NCBI GenBank assembly: GCA_947488615.1
Contig: CANKZU010000005.1
Location: forward strand, 181,666-245,665
Direction: 5' to 3'
From: an uncultured Aurantimonas sp.
GTDB taxonomy: Bacteria > Pseudomonadota > Alphaproteobacteria > Rhizobiales > Rhizobiaceae
DNA: 64,000 nt
Part shown: in pieces, positions 57,590 to 64,000 of the stretch
Layout of the letters: every line of letters starts with the position of its first letter
How positions within the stretch are numbered: the stretch's first letter is position 1
Translations under genes and position numbers: made by a program
The notes under the pieces: model-generated
Seen by the model: the letters and a program-made list of their open reading frames with translations, nothing else
Told to the model about the DNA's origin: nothing
Databases searched by the model: none

Positions 57590-57756
57590 GGGGCGTAGGG
57601 GCAGCGCAGCCGTCGCCCCCTCACCGAAAGGTGCTCTGAAGCGGTGCATCATTTTCGGCTCGTGACAAATGACGTTGAGACAGAAAAACATATCGTCTGA
57701 AGATTTCCGCGAAAAAACAGCGTAGGCTTCCGCTAAGGAAATAGCGGGAGGTCGGG

Positions 57757-59226
57757 ATGTTCAAGTTGCTGATGCACCAGGTCACGATCGCCGCCATGCT
57801 CGTGGTCGCGCCGGTGGCCACCGCCGATGTCGATCCGCTCGCGACCAATAACGGGCTCTTCCCGACGGCGGCAGAATGGAGCGGCAGCTTCCGTGAGGCG
57901 AATTTGGACTATCCCCAGCAGCCTGTCGGCTCGAGCTGGGCGTCCGGCGCCGATGGACGCGCCATTTCCGTCGGGACGGCGCCGGCCTACATGGCGCGGC
58001 TGAAAAGCTACCTCGCCCCGACGCTGCGCGGATTGATCGAGACGCCCCACGACTGGCGCCCGGCCGCGCATGGCTGGTACGACATGGTGTGGCAGGGAGA
58101 CGGATCATCGGGACCCGACGGCGTCACCGACCCGACATCGGGGCGTGAGGCGCTGCTCAACAGCTACACCGGACAGATCGTTCCGGCCTCGAGCTGGAGC
58201 CGGGCGCACCAGCCGAGCGTGATGTGGGTCCAGAACCACGCGGTGATCTATTACAACGACGTCGCGGCGGCGATGCTCGGTCGGCTGTGGAAGGATCTCT
58301 ACGGTCCCGACATCAGCCAGGTCACGTTCCCCGAGGGATCGGTGGTGATCAAGGTGGAAGCTGTGACCCCGACACCGGCGGAGTGGGACCTGGTGAAGGA
58401 CGCTGCCGTCTGGAATGTCTACCGGCCCGCGCCGCCCACGGACCCGAACCCCAACAAGTCGCCGGGGGCCGCGGAAAGCGGGGCCGACGCGATGAATTTC
58501 GACCCGATCGCGGCGGAGGCTTCGATCGCCGCGTCCAAGGCGGCCGGTCCGAAGGTGCTGGAGGTCCGCGCATTCCAGATGAGCGTCGCCATCAAGGACA
58601 CCGTCGCCTCGCCCCAGACGGGCTGGGTTTACGGGGCGTTTGTCTACGACGCCGAAGCGGCCGATCAGGGAGATGGCCCCTGGGATCGCTTCGTGGCACT
58701 CGGCGCGATGTGGGGCAACGACCCCGAGCTGACCGACGACCCGCGCGGCCTGCCCCGCGGCGAGCAGCTGGCCGAGACCTGGATCAACCCGGCCTCGCCC
58801 CGCTTCACGCGCGATACGCTCGGCTGGGGCGGTCGGCTTGCGGGGCCGATGGATGTGGCGACGCGCCACGAGGTCATCACCACCGACGGCAAACGCTACA
58901 GCGGGGCCGAGCATCTGCGCGCCTCCTCCTGCCTCAGCTGTCATGGATCGGCGGAGTTCCCGTTCACGACCAACCTCTACCCGTCGCCGAACAAGAAGTT
59001 CCCGAAGGACGGGGCGGCGACCGACCCGTTCCTGCTCTATACCCCCGGCTCGCAAGAGTGGGCGCGCTGGTTCCAGAACCGATCGGGCAGCGCCGGCAAC
59101 ACGGGCGCGGGCGATGCCCGTATCCCCGGCCTCGACTACGACATGGTCATCATGTTCGCGCTGAGTTCCTTCAACCGCGCGATGGGTAATGACGGCTTCG
59201 TTTTCCGGGAGTTTCACGGACATTGA
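57757..59226 (+). CDS. Secreted protein with single c-type haem motif
   Basis: This 489-residue protein has a signal peptide (MFKLLMHQVTIAAMLVVAPV, ending ATA) and one CxxCH haem site at residues 392-396 (CLSCH), near the C-terminus. The rest is rich in W, G and P without recognised enzyme motifs; WVYGAFVYDAEA and HEVITTDGKRYSG are notable. I do not recognise the family. GGGAG upstream of ATG 57757 supports the start. It overlaps the cyclase gene (TTGA), implying one transcript. Confidence 0.82.
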   Translation: MFKLLMHQVTIAAMLVVAPVATADVDPLATNNGLFPTAAEWSGSFREANLDYPQQPVGSSWASGADGRAISVGTAPAYMARLKSYLAPTLRGLIETPHDWRPAAHGWYDMVWQGDGSSGPDGVTDPTSGREALLNSYTGQIVPASSWSRAHQPSVMWVQNHAVIYYNDVAAAMLGRLWKDLYGPDISQVTFPEGSVVIKVEAVTPTPAEWDLVKDAAVWNVYRPAPPTDPNPNKSPGAAESGADAMNFDPIAAEASIAASKAAGPKVLEVRAFQMSVAIKDTVASPQTGWVYGAFVYDAEAADQGDGPWDRFVALGAMWGNDPELTDDPRGLPRGEQLAETWINPASPRFTRDTLGWGGRLAGPMDVATRHEVITTDGKRYSGAEHLRASSCLSCHGSAEFPFTTNLYPSPNKKFPKDGAATDPFLLYTPGSQEWARWFQNRSGSAGNTGAGDARIPGLDYDMVIMFALSSFNRAMGNDGFVFREFHGH

Positions 59227-62200
59227 CCCGTCCTGAAGAGGTTGAGCCAAACCCCACACGAGAGGGCGAAGAACGCTGGGAATGGCGCTCGCTCTGCGTG
59301 CTCTTCTGCGACCTCGTCGGTTCCACCGAGTTGCTCGTGCGGCTCGATGAGGAAGCGTACAGCGCGCTGCTGCGGCGATTTTACGAGATCTGCACCACGG
59401 CTGTGCGCATACGCGGTGGCACAGTGGCCCAGTATCAGGGAGATGCCGTGGTCTGTCAGTTCGGCTGGCCGCGCGCGGCGGAAGACGATGCCGCCCGTAG
59501 CGTGCGCGCCGCACTCTCGATCCTGACGGACGTGGGTGACGTCGATCTGCCGGGCGGTGGCTGTCTGGCCGCGCGGGCTGGCATAGCGAGCGGACGGGTG
59601 AAAATTCGCGCGGGTGGCGGAGATTTCGGCGCGGGCACCGTCGGTCCCGCGCTCAACCGTGCCGCGCGGCTGCAGACGCTGGCGCCTCTCGGCGGCGCTG
59701 TGGTGTGCCCCGCCACCCGAAAGCTTGCCGGGGAGCTGTTCGAATATCGCGAACTCGCCGCACGGCAATTGAAGGGCTTCGAGTCCGAGGAGACGATGCA
59801 CCATGTGCTGCGCGAGCAGGCACGGCCGACGAGTCGATTCGACGCTTTGCACGGACGACGGACCGGTCCGCTGATCGGCCGCGACGCGGAGTTGAGCCGG
59901 CTGCTCGAGCGGTTGGTCCAAGCCCGCCGCGGCAGCGGCAGCAGTGTCGCGATCACCTCACCGGCCGGCTACGGCAAGTCGCGGTTGGTGAGCGCCCTTG
60001 GGGAAGCAGGAACGGGTGAGCGTACCCGTATCATCATGCTCCAGTGCGCGCCGGAGGCGAGCGGCACAGCGCTCCAGCCGCTCCGCGAGGTGGTGGCTTG
60101 GTTCGCGGGAGCGCTGCGCCGGCATGACCCGGCGGAGCGGCACGCGCGACTCGTGCGGTTGTTCGAGACGGTTTGGGGGCTTCGAGACGAGGCATTGCGT
60201 GACGTGCTCGACCTCATATCGCCGCTGGGCTCGGGCGCGGCTCCGGACGAGGAGCAGACGTTTGTGCAGCGCCGACGGCGGGCCTTCCAGGCCTTGCGCC
60301 AGGTCCTATTCCGAAGTGCCGAGGAAGCCGGCTCCCTTGTCTTCATCATCGAGGACCTTCACTGGGCCGATCCCAGCACGCTCGACTTCGTGGCCGAACT
60401 TTCCAAGGAGGTGCTGGAGCGACCAGTGCTTGTCGTCATCACCACGCGACCGGAGGCAGCGGATTTGCCCGTGACCGAGCGCCTGGAGTTGGAACCGCTC
60501 CCGCCTGAGCAGTGCGCAGCGCTGGCGCGGAACACGGCGCAATCTCACGACCTGCCGCCCGAGGTGCTGGAGGCGGTGTTAGTTCGTGCCGAGGGCGTGC
60601 CGCTCTACGTGGAGGAGTTCGTCGAGATGATGGCCGGCGCGGTCGAACGGGCGAGCCCGGGCGCGCCGGTCCGCGTGCCCCTGAGCCTTGACGCCATTGT
60701 GCGCAGCCGCCTCGATGCGCTGGCGGCGGACACACAACTGCTCGCTCTCGCCGGCGCCGCGCATGGCCGCCAGTTCGCCACCGCGGAAGCGAGCATGGTC
60801 GCGGGTCTCACGCCCGACGACGCAGCGACGGCGACCGCGGAACTTCTGGCCTCGCGGCTGGTCGAGGTCGTGGGACAGGAGGAGCACGAGTCCGTCCGCT
60901 TCAGTCACGGGTTGATCCGCGACGCAATCTACGCCTCGATGGACGAGGCGCGCCGGCGCCGCGTGCATGGGAGGATCGCCGGGGTGATGATCGCCGCAGA
61001 CGAAGAGCATCACGTCGGCGACGAGATTCTTGGCGAGCACCTGCTCCGCGCGGATCGCGCGGTGGAGGCGATCGAGCGGTTCCTGGCGGCCGCGATGGCA
61101 GCGACGCGGACCGGCGCGGCAGCCGAGGCGCTCGTCCATCTGGAACGTGCGCTCGTCGCGCTCGACATGGTCCCCGACGACGCGCCGCGCGATGCCCTGG
61201 AGTTGCGCATCCGCGCCATACAGGGCCCGACCTTGATGGTGATGCGGGGGCCTGGCGCACCGGCCTTTGGCGAGGTGCAGCGACGAGCGGGAGCGCTGTT
61301 CCGTCGACTCGATCTGCGTGTCGAGGCGGTGCCGGTGATCTACAACACAGCGCTCCACGCCTGGGCACGAGGAGATCTGGCAGAGGCCGACCGCCTTGCC
61401 GACGAACTCGATGGAATCGAACGGACCGATCCAAGCGACGGCGGTCACATGTCAGCCAATACCATGCATGGCCTGGTCGCCTGGCACGACGGACGCAATC
61501 GCGACGCAGCGCGGCACCTGCGGCGAGTGATCAAGCGCTATGACGCGGCCCGCCATCGTGACCTCTACATGGTCTTCCTGAAGGAGTTCGGCGTCTTCGC
61601 CCAGTTCTATCTCGGGCTGGCGGAGACGGTGCTCGGCAATGCTGACGCGGGACGGCAGGCGGCCGAACGCGCCTTCCAGCTAGGTCAGGACGTGCGTCGA
61701 CCCCACGCCGCCGGCTTCGGAATGCTGGCGCGCTTCAACACCGCGATGCTGCGGGGAGATGTCACCATGGCGAGCGAGGCCGCCGCCGGGGCGCTGGATT
61801 TCTCCCGACGGCAGGGCTTTCCGGAATTCTCTGCGATGGCGCACTTCTGTCTCGGCTGGGTTGCTTGCCGAGAAGGCCGTCAGACGGAGGGTCTGGGAAT
61901 GATGCGCGAGGGTGCCGCGGCTTGGGATGCGACTGGCTTCGCCAGCTGGCAGCCGCTGTTTGCGGCGCTGACCGCGCGTGAGGCCGTCGCGGCGGGCCGG
62001 CTCGACATTGCGGCGATACTGCTCGATCGGTTCTCGGATACGCCCGAGGCTCAGGCGGCGGCGCCGCTGGCGCTCGCAGGGGCACTGATGGCGGATGCGC
62101 AGGGTCGTGGCGCCGAGGCGGCAAGGCTGGCCCGCCTCGCCTGCGTTACCGCTTCTGCGCAGGATGCCGGCCTTTGGATCCGGGTCGTGGAGGACACTTT

Positions 62201-62249
62201 TCCCGGTGCCTGCGCGACGCTCGTCGCCTCGGAAGGGCAGAACGGATGA
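59223..62249 (+). CDS. Class III nucleotidyl cyclase-AAA ATPase-helical repeat protein
   Basis: This 1008-residue protein has an N-terminal cyclase domain (residues about 22-200). The metal-binding Asp residues are in LFCDLVGST (Asp30) and QYQGDAVVCQFG (Asp74), and the transition-state N/R block is GPALNRAARL. The usual adenine-specifying Lys before GD is Gln, so substrate choice is uncertain. An ATPase follows (P-loop TSPAGYGKSRL, with the first Gly replaced by Ser; Walker B LVFIIEDLHWAD). The last about 450 residues are helical, TPR/MalT-like. It starts at TTG 59223. The overlap with both neighbours indicates an operon. Confidence 0.88.
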   Translation: MTRPEEVEPNPTREGEERWEWRSLCVLFCDLVGSTELLVRLDEEAYSALLRRFYEICTTAVRIRGGTVAQYQGDAVVCQFGWPRAAEDDAARSVRAALSILTDVGDVDLPGGGCLAARAGIASGRVKIRAGGGDFGAGTVGPALNRAARLQTLAPLGGAVVCPATRKLAGELFEYRELAARQLKGFESEETMHHVLREQARPTSRFDALHGRRTGPLIGRDAELSRLLERLVQARRGSGSSVAITSPAGYGKSRLVSALGEAGTGERTRIIMLQCAPEASGTALQPLREVVAWFAGALRRHDPAERHARLVRLFETVWGLRDEALRDVLDLISPLGSGAAPDEEQTFVQRRRRAFQALRQVLFRSAEEAGSLVFIIEDLHWADPSTLDFVAELSKEVLERPVLVVITTRPEAADLPVTERLELEPLPPEQCAALARNTAQSHDLPPEVLEAVLVRAEGVPLYVEEFVEMMAGAVERASPGAPVRVPLSLDAIVRSRLDALAADTQLLALAGAAHGRQFATAEASMVAGLTPDDAATATAELLASRLVEVVGQEEHESVRFSHGLIRDAIYASMDEARRRRVHGRIAGVMIAADEEHHVGDEILGEHLLRADRAVEAIERFLAAAMAATRTGAAAEALVHLERALVALDMVPDDAPRDALELRIRAIQGPTLMVMRGPGAPAFGEVQRRAGALFRRLDLRVEAVPVIYNTALHAWARGDLAEADRLADELDGIERTDPSDGGHMSANTMHGLVAWHDGRNRDAARHLRRVIKRYDAARHRDLYMVFLKEFGVFAQFYLGLAETVLGNADAGRQAAERAFQLGQDVRRPHAAGFGMLARFNTAMLRGDVTMASEAAAGALDFSRRQGFPEFSAMAHFCLGWVACREGRQTEGLGMMREGAAAWDATGFASWQPLFAALTAREAVAAGRLDIAAILLDRFSDTPEAQAAAPLALAGALMADAQGRGAEAARLARLACVTASAQDAGLWIRVVEDTFPGACATLVASEGQNG

Positions 62250-63247
62250 GTGAGGGCGACGGAGACATCGAGCTCGGCAAGTTGACGGCGACATCGATGG
62301 CCTTTGCGGCATCGGTCGCCAAAGGGCGCGATCGATTAAGCCAGCGCGACGCTTTCGTCGCCGCGATGACGTCGTTTGATCGGCAGGCTAGACTCCAGAT
62401 CGAGTCCGACGTGTCGGTGATAAGCGAGGCTGTCTATCTCAGTCATCTGCGCTGTCAGGTCATGCCGTGGAGCGCGGTGGAAATCGCTGTCCTACGAACT
62501 GTCATCCAGACGATCCACGACAAGCTCGAGGCGGCGGGACTGAAGCCGCGCCTACCCGAGCGGGTCTGGTTCGTGAAGACAAGCGGGCGCGAGGAGGGCG
62601 ACGCCGCCTACACCCGCAACACCGACACAGTGGTTCTGCCGGCGGCAAAACTGGAGAAACTGTCTGGCGGTGACGCGCTGCACCCCACCGATCCGGCTGG
62701 CGCCGTCGAGGCAGTCACGACGCACGAACTCTATCACGTGCAAAGCAAGACCGACCCCGCGCGGCGGTCGCGGCTCTATCCGATCGTCGGCTACCGATTG
62801 CTCGATCAGCCGGTGGAACTGCCAAACACGCCCGCACCGCAGGGCGGCAGTTGGCCGGAGTGGAAGATCACCAATCCCGACGCGCCGCGGCTCGACGTGG
62901 CAATTGAACTTCGCCGTGACACCGAACCGGACAGTCCCGGGCGTTGGATGACGCCGGTGCTTCTCGCGCGGAGGCCCTATTGTGGTGGGCAATTCTTCGA
63001 TTATCTCGAATGGGTATTCATGGTGCTCGATCCAGGTGTTGATGGCCTACTTTCCGCACTTGGGCCCGATGGCGGGCCGATATTGGTCGAGAGCGGTGAG
63101 GTGATGGCGGACTATCAAAGGGCCGTCGGGCGGAATTTCGACCAGGAGATATTCCATCCCGACGAGATCCTCGCCCAGAACTTCGTCCTGGCGGTGAACG
63201 AGCCGAATCTGGAACTGCTCAACCGGCTCCGTACTGAGATGTCATGA
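62246..63247 (+). CDS. Putative HEXXH zinc metallopeptidase
   Basis: This 333-residue protein has the zincin motif THELYHVQ (H160-E161-x2-H164). A downstream HPDEILAQNF near residue 304 has a Glu that could be the third zinc ligand. There is no signal peptide, so it is cytosolic unless exported otherwise. ATG 62246 overlaps the cyclase stop by four bases. The remaining sequence is not recognised. A proteolytic role is inferred from the motif only. No obvious partner outside the operon is visible. Confidence 0.8.
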   Translation: MSEGDGDIELGKLTATSMAFAASVAKGRDRLSQRDAFVAAMTSFDRQARLQIESDVSVISEAVYLSHLRCQVMPWSAVEIAVLRTVIQTIHDKLEAAGLKPRLPERVWFVKTSGREEGDAAYTRNTDTVVLPAAKLEKLSGGDALHPTDPAGAVEAVTTHELYHVQSKTDPARRSRLYPIVGYRLLDQPVELPNTPAPQGGSWPEWKITNPDAPRLDVAIELRRDTEPDSPGRWMTPVLLARRPYCGGQFFDYLEWVFMVLDPGVDGLLSALGPDGGPILVESGEVMADYQRAVGRNFDQEIFHPDEILAQNFVLAVNEPNLELLNRLRTEMS

Positions 63248-63434
63248 TACCGATCGATCCCAAGCGGGTGTGAGGATCATGCTGGGGCACGAGCCCGTCC
63301 GCAGTGACCTGTAGATTGGCTAGGTCGGTGAATCCGACGCCACTGACGGAACTTTTCATTGGCCGGCAAACGGAGATTAAAGGAACATCCTATTCGGGCA
63401 GCCGTTGCGGTTGTCTTGATATGGAGACGCCAGG

Positions 63435-63992
63435 ATGACCACCGAAACCGCTCGGTCGCTTTACATTACCGCTCTGCGCAATACTCACGGCCTTGAAGAG
63501 CAATCCCTTCAGGCTATGGAGCGTCAAGTCGAGCGCCTTGAGCACTACCCGGAACTGGAACGCGCCCTGCGCCGGCATATTGCGGAAACCAAGCAGCAGC
63601 GAGAGAGGATCGACGCCGCATTGGCCAGCATGGATGAAAGTGCCTCGGCAGTGAAAGAGGCAGTAATGGGATTCGTGGGCAATCTCGCAGCCGCCGCCCA
63701 CATGCCGGCCCAAGACGAGATACTCAAGAACATCTTCGTCAACCAAGGGTTGGAAAATTATGAGATCGCGGCCTACAAGTCGCTCCTCGTATTCGCTGAA
63801 GCGGCCGGCGATACGAAATCGCTCGCTTCGTTCAAGCAATCGTTGAACGAGGAAGAAGCGATGGCGAGCGAAATCAACGCTATGATTGATCCGATCACGC
63901 GCCGTTACCTCTCCCTGACGCTCAGAGTCCGTCCGGAAAGTCATGATGCCCGTGCAAGACGTCGAACGAGGATCATGACGGATGCGGCGTAA
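63435..63992 (+). CDS. Ferritin-like DUF892 (YciE/YciF-type) protein
   Basis: This 185-residue helical protein has the DUF892 layout: four long helices with conserved E and H positions (LRNTHGLEEQSLQAMERQVE, HIAETKQQRERIDAALASMD, YEIAAYKSLLVFAEAAGD and LNEEEAMASEINAMI). The family binds metal and is linked to stress and desiccation responses. ATG 63435 has AGGA-like sequence nearby. It ends just before the window edge and is not coupled to the preceding operon (188-base gap). Confidence 0.88.
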   Translation: MTTETARSLYITALRNTHGLEEQSLQAMERQVERLEHYPELERALRRHIAETKQQRERIDAALASMDESASAVKEAVMGFVGNLAAAAHMPAQDEILKNIFVNQGLENYEIAAYKSLLVFAEAAGDTKSLASFKQSLNEEEAMASEINAMIDPITRRYLSLTLRVRPESHDARARRRTRIMTDAA

Positions 63993-64000
63993 AGGAAGGC

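Noticed and set aside
57584..57756. Continuation of addB by frameshift
   Set aside because: I read the stretch in all plus-strand frames and found no AddB-like sequence; several stops occur.
58105..59514. Minus-strand open frame of 469 codons
   Set aside because: It is antisense to the haem protein and the cyclase start, and the translation is arginine-rich without motifs.
1..64000. tRNA, rRNA and CRISPR arrays
   Set aside because: No cloverleaf, rRNA-like or regularly spaced repeats were noticed on reading; a dedicated scan was not possible.

Overview
The window is a GC-rich chromosomal segment of an alphaproteobacterium, most likely of the order Hyphomicrobiales (Rhizobiales). This rests on gene content and order: tsaB-rimI-miaB-phoH-ybeY-corC-lnt, lptC-lptA-lptB-rpoN-hpf-ptsN, a hybrid malic enzyme, pckA next to chvI-chvG-hprK-EIIA-HPr, and ahcY followed by a DivL-type kinase and a TsaE/sugar-kinase fusion. 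No rRNA, tRNA or CRISPR array was recognised.

Layout. 1-15.6 kb is a long minus-strand housekeeping run: lnt (partial), corC, ybeY, phoH, miaB, plsC, rimI, tsaB, nfuA, a UspA protein, a RelE/ParE-type toxin-antitoxin pair, trpS, murJ and glnD. 15.7-16.9 kb holds two small secreted proteins that share a PGS-centred repeat. 17.1-29.9 kb has mutS divergent from maeB, then a DUF1236-like protein, olsB, acuI, lspA, two RNA methyltransferases, a CoxG-like protein, a LapA-domain protein, ihfB and sppA. 30.0-35.3 kb reads rightward: lptC, lptA, lptB, rpoN, hpf, ptsN. 35.4-40.6 kb reads leftward: DUF1150, hsp20, a Tat-exported msrB, a fasciclin protein, a GFA protein, arfB and pckA. 41.0-45.1 kb is the chvI-chvG-hprK-EIIA(Man)-HPr cluster, tying envelope and acid sensing to the regulatory PTS; ptsN and rpoN lie about 7-10 kb upstream. 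45.1-53.6 kb has a large secreted protein of unknown role, ahcY, divL, a tsaE-amgK fusion and murU.

The conserved synteny breaks at 53.63 kb. First comes a low-GC, three-gene, translationally coupled minus-strand operon (53.7-57.2 kb): a Z1-type P-loop ATPase/helicase, an unrecognised 155-residue protein and a TSPPY-type DNA methyltransferase. This looks like a restriction-modification or defence island. It is followed by the first 69 codons only of addB. Next is a second accessory block (57.76-63.25 kb) of three overlapping genes: a secreted single-haem c-type protein, a class III nucleotidyl cyclase fused to an ATPase and helical repeats, and an HEXXH-containing putative metallopeptidase. 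A ferritin-like DUF892 protein sits at the right edge. The Z1 operon, the broken addB and the cyclase operon are the most unusual parts of the window.
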